Counted from the first letter of the stretch, positions 14,257-24,213 are shown. The stretch: DNA of 64,000 nucleotides from Oceanobacillus alkalisoli (GCF_021556485.1 NZ_JAKGBW010000008.1:1-64000); one strand, 5' to 3'. A program made the numbers and translations. The notes: a model not told the origin generated them from the letters alone.

Positions 14257-16005
14257 TTACTTATCTGTCCGCTCATCATCCACATTCTCTTGTTCGAATT
14301 TCCCTCTGAACACTTGTATCGCAGTCAACGTGATCCATACCGCAAAGACAAAAATGACCGATCCGAGGACAAAGAGTAGATTATTTGCTTCATTTCCGAA
14401 CCAAATCCATTCAAAGAATACTTGCTGGAACATGGCATACAACGTCATAAACATGACGAAAATCATTGGGATGAGGGTAACGGCATAGTTGATGCATTTC
14501 CGCTTCAGCCAAATGGAGATGAGCAGTAAGCTGATCCCTGCAAGTAATTGGTTCGATGTTCCAAAAAGCGGCCAGATTAAATATCCGCCAGAACCGAATC
14601 CGCTTGGTCCTTCAGGGAGAATTGCAAGGGCAGCACTAGATAGAACGGCAACAGATGTGGCGACATGTTTTTTTGTGAGTGGTTGTACATTGTATTCCGC
14701 GCCAATCTCCGCAATAATATAGCGCATTAGTCGAACGGCAGTATCTAATGTCGTCGCCGCAAAACTGACGACAATGATGGATACGATTGTTACGGAAATA
14801 TGAGCTGGTATGCCAAGACCGCCTGCTAGAACGGATGCACCTTCAACGAAATTCCCAAGACCGCCAGCATTTGCAGCACTAAAGCTGGAATATGCTTCTT
14901 TAAAAGCGTCTGCATTATGGAATAAAGTTGCAACTGCTAGGATGGAGATAAGAGCTAAAATACCTTCTCCAACTGCCCCTAAATAGCCAACAAATCGGGC
15001 GTCCGTTTCTTTATTCAATTGCTTTGCCGATGTACCCGATGAAACAAGGCCATGGAAACCGGATATAGCACCACAAGCGATCGTGATAAAGAGCAACGGC
15101 AGCCAAGGAGTATCCGGATTTGCATTTGTCGCTGGTGCCGTAATCGTAGGATTTGTAAATAAAAGACCGAGATAAAGAATACCGAGCCCAACGACGAGCT
15201 GATGAGAATTGATGAAGTCTCTCGGCTGGAGGAGCATCCATACAGGTAAAGTTGAAGCGAAATAGACATAGATCATCAATATAATAATCCAGATCATAAA
15301 CGCGGTTCCAACTGCACCTAAACCGAAGAGCCCAGTTCCATTTTCTCCTCCCATGTACTGGACGAGGTCGATTTGGAGAAATTGGTATTCGGCCGCAAAA
15401 ATAGCAGCTAAATACATTACACCAAGAGCAATTAATGATGGAAGAAGCATTTTCGCTTTCCGCTTGTACACCGCAAAGCCAATCCAGATTGCTAAAGGAA
15501 TTTGAATGAATACCGGAAAAACACTTGCTGGATAAGAGATGAACAGATTGGCGATAACCCAAGCAAACACAGCATTAACCATTAGAACAAGGGTAAGAAT
15601 GATAAATAAAAATAAGATTTTCCCGCGTCTTCCAATCAACTTTTCGGCAATGGTTCCGATAGATTGTCCTTTGTTACGCACTGATATTGCCAGTGTTCCG
15701 AAATCATGAACCCCCGCTGCAAAAACCGTTCCGAGGATAACCCAGAGAAATGCCGGAAGCCAGCCCCAATATAACGCAATTGCCGGACCTAAGATCGGAG
15801 CAGCCCCTGCTACAGAGGTGAAATGATGTCCCCACAAGATAAGCTTATTCGTGGGTATATAATCGACTCCATCATTGTACCGGTGGGCAGGTGTGACATA
15901 GTTCGGATCAAGTCTGAAAATCTTTTCCGCCACGAATTTGGAATAATAGCGATAACCAAGCGCTAAAATAAGCATTCCAATGATGGCAACTAAAATTGCA
16001 TTCAC
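14257..16005 (-). CDS. cstA: Carbon starvation protein CstA (pyruvate/peptide transporter)
   Basis: 582 residues with about 15-16 hydrophobic helices. CstA signatures are visible: HRYNDGVDYIPTNKLILWGHHFTSVAGAAPILGP, VHDFGTLAISVRNKGQSIG, and SGFHGLVSSGTSAKQLNKE. The family imports pyruvate or small peptides when preferred carbon is exhausted. ATG 16005 sits about 11 bp behind AAAGGGGGAAG. It is divergent from the acetyl-CoA synthetase gene, which carries a cre site in its leader, so both are plausibly part of the carbon-overflow/starvation response. Confidence 0.92.
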   Translation of the reverse strand: MNAILVAIIGMLILALGYRYYSKFVAEKIFRLDPNYVTPAHRYNDGVDYIPTNKLILWGHHFTSVAGAAPILGPAIALYWGWLPAFLWVILGTVFAAGVHDFGTLAISVRNKGQSIGTIAEKLIGRRGKILFLFIILTLVLMVNAVFAWVIANLFISYPASVFPVFIQIPLAIWIGFAVYKRKAKMLLPSLIALGVMYLAAIFAAEYQFLQIDLVQYMGGENGTGLFGLGAVGTAFMIWIIILMIYVYFASTLPVWMLLQPRDFINSHQLVVGLGILYLGLLFTNPTITAPATNANPDTPWLPLLFITIACGAISGFHGLVSSGTSAKQLNKETDARFVGYLGAVGEGILALISILAVATLFHNADAFKEAYSSFSAANAGGLGNFVEGASVLAGGLGIPAHISVTIVSIIVVSFAATTLDTAVRLMRYIIAEIGAEYNVQPLTKKHVATSVAVLSSAALAILPEGPSGFGSGGYLIWPLFGTSNQLLAGISLLLISIWLKRKCINYAVTLIPMIFVMFMTLYAMFQQVFFEWIWFGNEANNLLFVLGSVIFVFAVWITLTAIQVFRGKFEQENVDDERTDK

Positions 16006-16125
16006 AGCATGTCTTCCCCCTTTGTCATAAGCTACTACTATATATATTTTATGGACTATAAAACATGCGGGTTATTTTCAATTGCGAATGATTTGGAAAA
16101 AGTTAAAAGATTCTACTCAACTTTG

Positions 16126-16153
16126 TTGACTTTTCATTCTGAATAGATATATT
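16126..16153 (+). promoter_or_regulatory. Sigma-A promoter of the acetyl-CoA synthetase gene
   Basis: TTGACT (16126-16131), 16 bp, TATATT (16148-16153). It points at the acs reading frame 100 bp downstream. Confidence 0.6.
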
Positions 16154-16186
16154 ATTAGAACAAACGAATTTTAAGATGCATAATGT

Positions 16187-16200
16187 TGGAAGCGTTATCA
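16187..16200 (+). promoter_or_regulatory. cre site (CcpA) in the acs leader
   Basis: TGGAAGCGTTATCA matches the cre consensus TGWAANCGNTNWCA except for one G at the third position. It is 34 bp downstream of the -10 box and 57 bp before the ATG, a typical position for CcpA roadblock repression. B. subtilis acsA is repressed by CcpA, in agreement. Confidence 0.65.
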
Positions 16201-16256
16201 TTTCGGGAAGTCTCATCTTTGTTTCTAACGAAATTAGCTAAAGGAGGTTATATAAG

Positions 16257-18223
16257 ATGCATACGGATGTTGGGGGAATTCAGGAAATCGTCAGGGACAG
16301 CAAGTTAGTTCATCCGACAGAAGAGGAACAACAAAAAGCAGAGCTTGGAAATAGTGAAGCTTTTGCAGCGTTATTGAAGCGGTCACAGGAAGATCCGGAA
16401 GCATTTTGGGCAGAGGTTGCGAGTGAACTGCACTGGTTCAAACCATGGGAAGAAACGATGACTGGTGAGCTGCCTGATTTTGAGTTTTTTAAAGGGGGAA
16501 TCAGTAACCCGTGTTATAACTTGCTTGATCGTCATATCGAAAATGGTGCCGGCAACCGAACCGCTCTTATCTGGGAAGGGGAAGACGGGGAAACAAGTTT
16601 TTATACGTATCAGATGCTTCTGGTTGAAGTGAGCCGTTTCGCCAATGTGCTGAAGTCTTTAGGAATTAAAAAAGGTGACCCAGTAGCGATTTATTTACCG
16701 AATCTTGCCGAATCCTTTATTGCGATACTAGCATGTTTCCGGCTTGGGGCAGTATATAGCACCATTTTTCCGGTTTTTCCGAGCAATCCTTACGTGACCG
16801 TCTACAAGCTTTTGAGCCGAAAGTTGTTGTAACGGCCGATGCGGCTGTACGGCGCGGGCAAACGATTCCGCTTAAAAGTAAAGTGAACCAGGTTGTACGT
16901 GATATAACGAGCGTTACCGGTGTACTTGTTGTCGACCGGTTAGGAAGCAAAATTGCAATGAAAAAGGGCAGGGATGTCTGGTGGCATGAAGAACGGAAAA
17001 AAGTAGCAATTCATTGTGAACCGGCGTGGGTTGAAGCGAATGAGCCGGGAATTGTTTTTTATACGAGTGGTACGACTGGGAAGCCGAAAGGGGTAGTACA
17101 CTCAGGGATGGCTTTTGTCATTCAGAATTATATTTATGCGAAGTATCATATGAATCATCAATCAGATGATGTTTTCTGGTGTACGGCTGATGTGGGCTGG
17201 CTGACGATGCATATTTGGGGTGTTGCGGGTTCCTTAGCTAACGGGGTAACAACAGTAGTTTATGACGGAGCACCAAACTATCCGGATCAGGACCGAATCT
17301 ATCAAATGATTGAAAAGTATCGTGTCAATAAGCTATTCACCGCTCCTACCGCATTACGAATGCTGCGGAGTCTCGGGGAGAAGGCGCTCGGTGCATATGA
17401 TTTATCTTGTCTCGATGTTGTATCCCTTGTAGGAGAACCATTTGACCCGGATACGTGGCACTGGACTAGGGATGTTTTAGGTGGTGGAAATATTTGTGTA
17501 AATAATACATGGGGCCAAACGGAAACCGCTGGGACTCCGCTTGCAGGAGCGGCTTGGCTGACACCGATGAAACCTGGATCTGCCGGTGTTGCTTTCCTTG
17601 GAATTGATGCAGCTGTGGTGGATGCTGCAGGAGCACCAGTTCCAGCAGGGACACTTGGAAACCTTGTTATCCGCAATCCATTCCCGATGCTCTCTCGCAC
17701 ATTATGGAAAGAGCCGGAACGTTATCATGCGACCTATTTTAGCCAGGTCAAAGGAAGTTATTATGCAAGTGATATCGCCTTAATTGATGAAGATGGTTAT
17801 TTCTGGGTTGTCGGTCGTTCCGATGATGCCTTTAACGTATCCGGTCACCGATTAAGTACGATGGAAATTGAAAGTGCGGTCCTTGAAGTTCCTGGTGTGT
17901 CGGAAGCTGCTGTGATTGGTGCGCCTAATAAAATTAAGGGGGAAGTGCCGATTGTATTTGTCACCGTTGCGGAAGGGTATATAGGAAATGAGGATTTAAG
18001 GAAAAAGATTGAAGCGAGCATTGTAAAAGGGATCGGCCAAATTGCAAAACCACGTGATGTCTTCTTTGTCGAAGCAATGCCGAAAACGGTCAGCGGAAAG
18101 ATTATGCGCCGGTTACTGAAAGAACTGCAAGTAGAAGGTGACGTTGCAGGGGACGTAACTGGTCTGGAAGACCCGGCAGCAATCCAGCAAATCAAAGAAG
18201 TCGTCACTGCCAAGGAAAGGTGA
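16257..18223 (+). pseudogene. acsA: Acetyl-CoA synthetase (acetate-CoA ligase), frameshifted by one missing T
   Basis: Two frames make up one ~655-residue AMP-forming acetyl/propionyl-CoA synthetase. Frame 1 (16257-16832) runs MHTDVGGIQ... to GAVYSTIF and then becomes nonsense. Reading one frame over from the run of five T at 16765-16769 restores SGFSEQSLRDRLQAFEPKVV. The rest is intact: YTSGTTGKPKGVVHS, WCTADVGWLTMHIWGV, NTWGQTETAGTPL, WVVGRSDDAFNVSGHRLST and the acetylatable lysine motif KTVSGKIMRRLLKEL. Everything else is well preserved, so the lesion is either very recent, phase-variable or a sequencing error. Under a cre-controlled promoter. Confidence 0.85.
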
Positions 18224-18227
18224 ATGC

Positions 18228-18284
18228 GGGACATCAGGGTCAGAGCATTTGTCCCACTGGTACAAATGCTCTGACCCCAGTTCC
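18228..18284. repeat. GGGGTCAG hairpin repeat, copy e
   Basis: GGGTCAGAGCATTTGTCCC, a short loop, then GTACAAATGCTCTGACCCC, with outer GGGACATCA/AGTTCC partly paired. It starts 5 bp after the acs stop codon and could serve as its terminator. Confidence 0.85.
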
Positions 18285-18407
18285 ATTTACTGATGTTTTA
18301 ATTGTCCGAATTTAGGTTATAGATTAAATAATTAAAAATGTAGCATTACATATCGAGTAGTGGTTATTTATCGTAGTTGCTACAAAAACATAAGGGGAGG
18401 ATTTTAG

Positions 18408-19247
18408 ATGGTTAAAGATTTAAGAAAACTTGGGATTCTATTTTTTGTGGGGCTCGTGACATTACTTGCGGCTTGCGGGACGTCGGATGAGGGAGATTCC
18501 GATACAGCTTCTGCTGATGGGGAGTATGATTTGGAAGATACGTATACGGTTGTTAGCGATAATTCCTTCGTCCCTTTTGAATTCGTGGAAGACGGGGAGC
18601 TTGTCGGTTTTGATATTGAATTAATTAAAGCAATTGCTGAAGAAGCAGGCTTTGGGATTGAGAATGATGAAATTGAAACAACAAATTTTGACGGAATTAT
18701 TCCAGGACTGCAGACCGGTCAATTTGAAATAGCGATTGCAGGAATGAGTATTACGGAAGAGCGTGCAGAAGTTATTGATTTCTCTGATCCCTATTATGAA
18801 TCAGGGATTGCCATCGGTGTGCTAGCTGACCGGGATGATATTAATGGACTGGAAGATTTGGATGGGAAAACCGTAGCGACTCGCCTAGGAACTACTTCTG
18901 GTAACTATCTAAGAGAGAATGTTCCAGGTGCGGAAATCAATGAGTATGAGCAAATGGACCAGGTTTACCTTGCTGTAGAAAATGGTAGTGCGGATGCGGT
19001 CATGTATGATCTACCGAATATTGAATATTATATTGCAACAGAAGGAAATGGCAGTATGAAAGTGGTCGGCGAACTTTATCAAGCAGAAGATTATGGGATT
19101 GGCATCACCGCCGGGAATGAAGATTTAGTTGCCGCCATTAACGATGCATTAGCTACATTAAGAGAAAATGGAACATATGATGAGATTTATAATAAATGGT
19201 TTAGCGATGCGGAAGGTGACAGTGAAGAGGGAACGGAAGAGGACTAA
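18408..19247 (+). CDS. Amino-acid ABC transporter substrate-binding lipoprotein (GlnH/FliY-like)
   Basis: 279 residues. The lipoprotein signal ends in the lipobox LLAACG (Cys 25), so it is anchored to the outer face of the membrane. A low-complexity acidic linker follows, then a SBP_bac_3 fold: VVSDNSFVPFEFVEDGELVGFDIELIKAIAEEAG, FDGIIPGLQTGQFEIAIAGMSITEER, IDFSDPYYESGIAIGV. The protein also has an acidic tail. It binds a polar amino acid, possibly glutamine, cystine or arginine. Start ATG follows AAGGGGAGGATTTTAG. Permease and ATPase genes follow after a 194-bp gap holding a palindromic repeat. Confidence 0.9.
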   Translation: MVKDLRKLGILFFVGLVTLLAACGTSDEGDSDTASADGEYDLEDTYTVVSDNSFVPFEFVEDGELVGFDIELIKAIAEEAGFGIENDEIETTNFDGIIPGLQTGQFEIAIAGMSITEERAEVIDFSDPYYESGIAIGVLADRDDINGLEDLDGKTVATRLGTTSGNYLRENVPGAEINEYEQMDQVYLAVENGSADAVMYDLPNIEYYIATEGNGSMKVVGELYQAEDYGIGITAGNEDLVAAINDALATLRENGTYDEIYNKWFSDAEGDSEEGTEED

Positions 19248-19285
19248 ACAAAACACGTAAATAATAAGGCTTATCCAAACAGATT

Positions 19286-19401
19286 AATGAATTTCATAAT
19301 AAGGATTTACCGCTTCTACGCCACAATATGTAGTTGCGTAGAAGCTTTCTTAACTACATGCTGTGGCGAAGAAGCCGTTTTTGGTAATTATGAAATTCAT
19401 T
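19286..19401. repeat. ~116-bp palindromic repeat, copy 2, inside an operon
   Basis: AATGAATTTCATAAT (19286-19300) and ATTATGAAATTCATT (19387-19401) are the same outer arms as copy 1. The inner stem has diverged in sequence (GCTTCTACGCCACAATATGTAGTTG) but keeps pairing with GTAGAAGC- and CTGTGGCG-type partners, i.e. compensatory change. It separates the binding-protein gene from the permease gene of the same ABC operon. Confidence 0.85.
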
Positions 19402-19441
19402 CAGATAAGATAAGCCTTATTTCAATTGAAGAGGTGAAAGG

Positions 19442-20113
19442 ATGCTAGAGCGATTTTCGCGTTTTAATTGGGCAAGTGTAATTGATTTTTTACCCAACTT
19501 AGGAACAGGTCTTTACTATACTCTGTTAATTTCGGTAGTCGGACTGTTAATTGGTTTTATTTTAGGCGGAATCTTTGGGCTCGGACGGATTTCTAAAAAT
19601 AAATTTTTCTATGCGGTTTCTTCGATTTATATTGAAGTGATACGTGGTACCCCGGTTCTCGTGCAAGCTATTTGGATTTACTTTGCTTTGCCGCTTATTA
19701 CTGGATACAATATGGCTTCCGTAGTAGCTGGGATTGTCGTTATTTCGATTAACTCTGGTGCTTATATTGCGGAAATTGTCCGTGGTGCAGTTCAATCAAT
19801 TGATAAAGGTCAGCATGAGGCAGGCCGGTCTTTAGGTCTGAATCAGTCACAAACGATGAAATATATCATTTGGCCGCAAGCATTTAAGCGGATGATTCCA
19901 CCTTTAGGTAACCAGTTTATCATCAGTATTAAAGATACCTCGCTATTATCTGTCATTCTCGTTCCTGAGTTGATGTTCCAAGGCAGATTAATCGCTTCAA
20001 ACCATTTTAATGCCGTTGAGATATATACGACGGTAGCTGTGTTTTACTTGGCGATTACGTTGTCCCTGTCTTATATTTTACGCTACGTAGAAAGAAGGTT
20101 GGATGTTCAATGA
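19442..20113 (+). CDS. Amino-acid ABC transporter permease
   Basis: 223 residues, HisM/GlnP type, with five hydrophobic helices. The motif [23 protein letters not shown] and the EAA loop [39 protein letters not shown] are diagnostic of the polar amino-acid uptake family. ATG 19442 follows GAAGAGGTGAAAGG. Its last 4 bp overlap the ATPase start (ATGA). Confidence 0.9.
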   Translation: MLERFSRFNWASVIDFLPNLGTGLYYTLLISVVGLLIGFILGGIFGLGRISKNKFFYAVSSIYIEVIRGTPVLVQAIWIYFALPLITGYNMASVVAGIVVISINSGAYIAEIVRGAVQSIDKGQHEAGRSLGLNQSQTMKYIIWPQAFKRMIPPLGNQFIISIKDTSLLSVILVPELMFQGRLIASNHFNAVEIYTTVAVFYLAITLSLSYILRYVERRLDVQ

Positions 20114-20832
20114 TTACGGTGAAGGATTTGCATAAATCGTTTGGAGACCATGAAGTTTTAAAAGGAATTAACTGTGAGATTGCTGACGAAGAAGTAGTTT
20201 GTGTGATCGGGCCGAGCGGGTCTGGTAAGAGTACATTTTTACGCTGCTTGAACTTACTTGAAGCGATCACCAATGGAGAAGTAGTTATAGATGGGGATAA
20301 TTTAGCAGATCCAAAGGTAAATATTAATAAAATCCGCACAGAAGTCGGAATGGTGTTTCAACATTTTAATTTATTCCCTCATAAGTCGGTTATTGAAAAT
20401 TTAATGCTTGCGCCAATGAAAGTGAGGAAAATATCAAATAAGGAGGCGAGAAAGCGAGGGATGGATCTGCTTGAAAAAGTGGGACTTGCGGAGAAGGCGG
20501 AACAATATCCATCCCAGCTTTCCGGTGGTCAGCAGCAACGTGTAGCCATCGCCCGCTCGCTTGCAATGGAGCCGAAGCTGATGTTGTTTGATGAACCGAC
20601 CTCAGCACTTGACCCAGAACTTGTTGGAGAAGTGCTTGAAGTGATGAAACGCCTCGCCATGGACGGGATGACGATGGTTGTCGTTACCCATGAAATGGGA
20701 TTTGCCCGCGAGGTGGGCGATCGGGTTTTCTTTATGGATGAGGGGGTTATCATGGAGGAAGGGGACCCTAATCAGATCTTTACCGACCCGCAAAGCAAGC
20801 GGACGAAAGAATTCCTAAATAAAATTCTTTGA
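20110..20832 (+). CDS. Amino-acid ABC transporter ATP-binding protein (GlnQ-like)
   Basis: 240 residues. Walker [10 protein letters not shown] (residues 34-42), Q-loop [13 protein letters not shown], signature [17 protein letters not shown], Walker [17 protein letters not shown] and switch [12 protein letters not shown] are all canonical. The PAAT-family hallmark [13 protein letters not shown] is present. It powers import of the amino acid captured by the 18408 lipoprotein. The start overlaps the permease stop by 4 bp. Confidence 0.93.
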   Translation: MITVKDLHKSFGDHEVLKGINCEIADEEVVCVIGPSGSGKSTFLRCLNLLEAITNGEVVIDGDNLADPKVNINKIRTEVGMVFQHFNLFPHKSVIENLMLAPMKVRKISNKEARKRGMDLLEKVGLAEKAEQYPSQLSGGQQQRVAIARSLAMEPKLMLFDEPTSALDPELVGEVLEVMKRLAMDGMTMVVVTHEMGFAREVGDRVFFMDEGVIMEEGDPNQIFTDPQSKRTKEFLNKIL

Positions 20833-20858
20833 GAATTGATATAGCAGTCTCGCGCATG

Positions 20859-20887
20859 GAAGCAGGGTCAATCCCTGCTTCTTCTTT
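20859..20887 (+). terminator. Terminator of the amino-acid ABC operon
   Basis: GAAGCAGGG (20859-20867) and CCCTGCTTC (20873-20881) are perfect arms with a 5-base loop, followed by TTCTTTG. Confidence 0.85.
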
Positions 20888-21017
20888 GTAATATACGTCC
20901 AAGCTGGTGAATTACTTTTAGTTCAAGGCATTAAACGAGCATACCAATGCTGGTTGTAAGCTGTTATTACTGTGATAGGTTATAGATAAGCGTGTCAGTT
21001 CCTTATGCGACGGATTA

Positions 21018-21586
21018 TCACCACCTCAGGTCATAGATAGAGCTTATTAGTTCCTTTAGCGGTAAATCTTCTTGATGGAAAAGTGCACCACCTTTGACAC
21101 TTGCCATCTTTACTTCTTCATCGATACCTACATACGGAATAAAGAAATCCTTCCCTTCATCAAATAATAACGTTAGCAACTCTGAAGTGTAATAAAAGGG
21201 ATCTCGGTAAACTATTCGCTGCTATCGAATAGTTCATAGAAGAATTCTGCTTTTTCTACTTCATTTTCGGATAAGTGGGTCAAGAGATCTTCGGCTGTTC
21301 CATCTGTCATTGCTACATATGCATTTATATTGACCCGCGGTTTACGAAACACTGAATCGAATGCTTGATAAATATTTTCCCTAGCAAGATCTTTTCCCAA
21401 AATGACGGTTCTCCCTTTTGCTGGATCAAATGTACCGGCGATATTCCGGTCGACATGAAGACTTGCTTCCCTGATATTTCTTCCTTTTGCGCTTGTCATT
21501 ATATTGGTTACCGAACGCTCTTCCCTGCTCGATTGTCCAATATTTAAATCCCGAACGAAAGAGCTCTTTATAACATGATTCTGTTA
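21018..21586 (-). pseudogene. Ger(x)C-type spore germination protein remnant
   Basis: On the minus strand, frames join to read SSFVRDLNIGQSSREE, TSAKGRNIREASLHVDRNIA, AKGRTVILGKDLARENIYQA, KPRVNINAYVAMTDGTAEDL, and end EFFYELFDSSE with a stop. A frameshift just past that stop continues SELLTLLFDEGKDFFIPYVG to a stop at 21018. The order TSAKGR..EA / ILGKDLARE / YVAMTDGTAEDLL fits the N-terminal domain of Ger(x)C lipoproteins, the C component of spore germinant receptors. The signal peptide and the C-terminal half are missing and no gerA/gerB partners are near, so this is a decayed fragment. Confidence 0.62.
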
Positions 21587-21681
21587 TTTCATGCAGGAAG
21601 CGGTGTATGTTGTTCACGTTCTTCATTCTTTTTCGTAGGTATTTGTAATAATGAAATTAAGAAAAAGGGAAGGTGATAAAT

Positions 21682-22563
21682 ATGTTGAAAGTGGATCATA
21701 TAACAAAGGCATACGGAAAAAAGACAGCTTTAGCAAATGTCTCGCTGGAGATTCCGCCGGGTAACTGTTTTGGTTTGGTTGGTCCGAATGGAGCCGGGAA
21801 ATCGACACTTCTGAAAATCATTGCAAAAGTCATCCGTGATTATCAAGGGAAGGTTCGGCAAGCAGATATGGATAGGACGATTGGTTATGTTCCCCAAGAA
21901 ATAGCACTTGAAGAAACGGTCACCGCACAGGATAATCTTTTATTTTTCGGTAAACTATATGGACTTTCTCGGGAAGCGTTGAGATTACGGATAGCAGAAG
22001 TGCTTGAAGAAATAGGTCTTACGGAGCGGGCGAAGGATAAAGTCGTGACCTTTTCGGGTGGAATGAAGCGGCGGTTGAATATCGGCTGTGCTTTATTGCA
22101 CCAACCCGATCTCATCATAATGGATGAGCCGACGGTCGGAATCGATCCCCAGTCTCGTCAGTATATATTTCAAATGATTGAGCAATTGAAGCAAAAGGGG
22201 ACGACAATTATTTATGCGAGCCATTATATGGAAGAGATTGAACGGATTTGTGATGAAGCTGTCTTTCTTGATCACGGGGAAGTGATAGAAAGCGGAGAGA
22301 TTTCAGCGATATTGCAAAAACATGGTACCCCTTCGATTTTTGTCCGCGGGGAAGACTGTCTGCCGGAGGAAATCGAAAAGCTTGGAGATATTCAGGAAAA
22401 AGAAGAAGGCTATCTGCTTATCACCTCTGCTCCACTGCACGCAATGGAGTTAATTGTTGGTTATTGTAAACAGAACGGCACTTATCCTGAACGCCTGGAG
22501 CTTGCGAAACCGCGACTTGAAGATGTTTTCTTTTCATTAACAGGAAACCTATTAAGGGAATAA
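21682..22563 (+). CDS. ABC transporter ATP-binding protein
   Basis: 293 residues. Walker A GPNGAGKST (about residues 37-45), signature VVTFSGGMKRRLNIGCALL, Walker B LIIMDEPTVGIDPQSR and switch ASHYMEEIERICDEAVFLDHG match the DrrA/NatA-type exporters, with a C-terminal regulatory tail of about 80 residues. ATG 21682 is preferred to an upstream in-frame GTG (21673) because GAAGGTGAT lies 4-5 bp before it. It works with the ABC-2 permease at 22579. A LytTR regulator gene and a DUF3021 gene follow, an arrangement common for drug- or peptide-export operons in Bacillales. Confidence 0.9.
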   Translation: MLKVDHITKAYGKKTALANVSLEIPPGNCFGLVGPNGAGKSTLLKIIAKVIRDYQGKVRQADMDRTIGYVPQEIALEETVTAQDNLLFFGKLYGLSREALRLRIAEVLEEIGLTERAKDKVVTFSGGMKRRLNIGCALLHQPDLIIMDEPTVGIDPQSRQYIFQMIEQLKQKGTTIIYASHYMEEIERICDEAVFLDHGEVIESGEISAILQKHGTPSIFVRGEDCLPEEIEKLGDIQEKEEGYLLITSAPLHAMELIVGYCKQNGTYPERLELAKPRLEDVFFSLTGNLLRE

Positions 22564-22578
22564 AGGGAGGAGATCATT

Positions 22579-23325
22579 ATGAAAGCGATCATGAAGCTAG
22601 AGTTAAAAAAGAACATGCAGGATAGGGGAATGATTTTCTGGACGCTAGTATTACCACTATTATTCACGGTGTTATTTATTTCCGTGTTTACTTCAGGACT
22701 TAATGAAGCCGAGAGTCGGCCTGTGATCTTGACGATTGTTCCAGGATACACGGTAATGTTCGTCTTTTTTATTATGATAACGATGACAGAGTCGCTGATA
22801 AAGGATCAAAATAACGGTCTCGTTGCCCGAATTGCAAGTACGCCGCTTTCTCGTAATTTATATTTACTGGGCAAATGGATTCCCTACATGTATATCGTTT
22901 TTATACAGATCGTTATTTTGTTATTGTTTGGAAAGCTCGTTTATAATGTTCCACTTGAGCAGTTGTTTAATATTATTGTATTGGCACTTGTGCTGACATT
23001 CATGGTGACTGGAGTAGGTCTGGCGCTGGCCATTCTTGTAAAAACAACAAATATGGGAATTGCGCTTACTCAGGTTCTTGCTTTAGGCGGAGCGGTGCTT
23101 GGCGGCTTGTGGATGCCAGTCGATATGATGCCTGATTTCATACAGACAATCAGCCGATTCACACCACAGTATTGGGGACATCAAGGATTGCAAGCAGCGA
23201 TGGCCGGAACACTCGAGATAGGTGATTTCCTTAAAACCTCAAGTATTCTGCTTGGCTTCGGTATTGTTGGTTTTATCCTTGCAGTTGTCAGGTATCCGAA
23301 CTTTCTTAAACGAACAACGGGATAG
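22579..23325 (+). CDS. ABC-2 type transporter permease
   Basis: 248 residues with six hydrophobic helices in the usual ABC-2 pattern. A short cytoplasmic N-terminus (MKAIMKLELKKNMQDRG), helix 1, then a large stretch with MTMTESLIKDQNNGLVARIASTPLSR, which matches the conserved cytoplasmic coupling loop of ABC-2 exporters. ATG 22579 follows GGGAGGAGATCATT, 15 bp after the ATPase gene. The substrate is unknown. Confidence 0.87.
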   Translation: MKAIMKLELKKNMQDRGMIFWTLVLPLLFTVLFISVFTSGLNEAESRPVILTIVPGYTVMFVFFIMITMTESLIKDQNNGLVARIASTPLSRNLYLLGKWIPYMYIVFIQIVILLLFGKLVYNVPLEQLFNIIVLALVLTFMVTGVGLALAILVKTTNMGIALTQVLALGGAVLGGLWMPVDMMPDFIQTISRFTPQYWGHQGLQAAMAGTLEIGDFLKTSSILLGFGIVGFILAVVRYPNFLKRTTG

Positions 23326-23335
23326 GGGGAGCTTC

Positions 23336-23791
23336 ATGAAAATCAATATCGATATTGATGACCAATATGATGAACCTTCCATTACGATTCAAACGAATGA
23401 ATGGACGGAAGAGTTAGAGGAAATTGTGATGATTTTAAAGCGGAAAAACAGGAAGCGTATATTCGGGGTGGAGGATGAGCAAACCATCCTCCTTGATCCG
23501 AAACGGATTGATTTTGTCTATGCGGAGAGTCGGAAAGTGTTCGCCTGTATGGGCAAACGACAAGTGGAGATTCGAATGAAATTATATGAAGTGGAGGAGT
23601 TGCTCTATCCCCATCAATTCATGCGCTTTTCTAAATCCGTTATTGGTAACTTGAGTAGAATTGAACGGTTTGAATTAGCCTTCAATGGGAATCTCTGTGT
23701 GTATTTTCAATCGGGAAACAAAGAGTATATTACAAAAAAATATGTGGGGGCAATAAAGAAAAAGTTGGAGATGGGAGGTAAGAGCCAATGA
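23336..23791 (+). CDS. LytTR-domain DNA-binding regulator
   Basis: 151 residues. A C-terminal LytTR domain covers roughly residues 50-150: DPKRIDFVYAESRKVFACM, EVEELLYPHQFMRFSKSVIGNLSRI and FQSGNKEYITKKYVGAIKKKL. There is no receiver domain, so it is a stand-alone LytTR regulator of the kind often encoded with DUF3021 membrane proteins. ATG 23336 follows GGGGGAGCTTC. It overlaps the DUF3021 gene by 4 bp. It likely controls this ABC operon, in response to something sensed through the membrane protein. Confidence 0.87.
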   Translation: MKINIDIDDQYDEPSITIQTNEWTEELEEIVMILKRKNRKRIFGVEDEQTILLDPKRIDFVYAESRKVFACMGKRQVEIRMKLYEVEELLYPHQFMRFSKSVIGNLSRIERFELAFNGNLCVYFQSGNKEYITKKYVGAIKKKLEMGGKSQ

Positions 23792-24213
23792 TAGCCGAGG
23801 CAATTAAAAGGATTATGACCGGAATAGCTTTTGGAGGTATTGTAACCTTCATTGCTTTAACAATCGTAATGTGGACAGGGACGGAGACTACCGTTTTTAA
23901 AATTTGGTTTTACATGCTGCTATCTTTCATCCTTGGTATTTACTTTGGTTTGTCTTCTCTAATTTTTGTGGAAAATGGAATGAGTATGCTCAAGCAGACA
24001 ATCATCCACTATTGCATGTCGGTAGTTTTTTATTTCATCATTGCTCTGGTAGGTGGCTGGGTGCCATTGACATTTATTGCGATGCTCGTGACAACACTTT
24101 TATTTACGGTCGTTTATTCGATATTCTGGACCGCTTATTATCTCTACTATAAAAAAGTAGAAGAGAATTTGAATGCAAGTTTAAATTGGAGCAGGGAACC
24201 AGAAGAACAATGA
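23788..24213 (+). CDS. DUF3021 family membrane protein
   Basis: 141 residues and four predicted transmembrane helices, with the family-typical LIFVENGMSMLKQTIIHYCMS between helices 2 and 3. DUF3021 proteins almost always lie next to LytTR regulators, as here, and are thought to be membrane partners or inhibitors of them. The 4-bp ATGA overlap with the LytTR gene couples translation. Confidence 0.82.
   Translation: MIAEAIKRIMTGIAFGGIVTFIALTIVMWTGTETTVFKIWFYMLLSFILGIYFGLSSLIFVENGMSMLKQTIIHYCMSVVFYFIIALVGGWVPLTFIAMLVTTLLFTVVYSIFWTAYYLYYKKVEENLNASLNWSREPEEQ

Noticed and set aside
23222-23335. Longer LytTR protein starting at 23222
   Set aside because: The first 38 residues are the ABC-2 permease end in another frame; ATG 23336 has a proper ribosome site.
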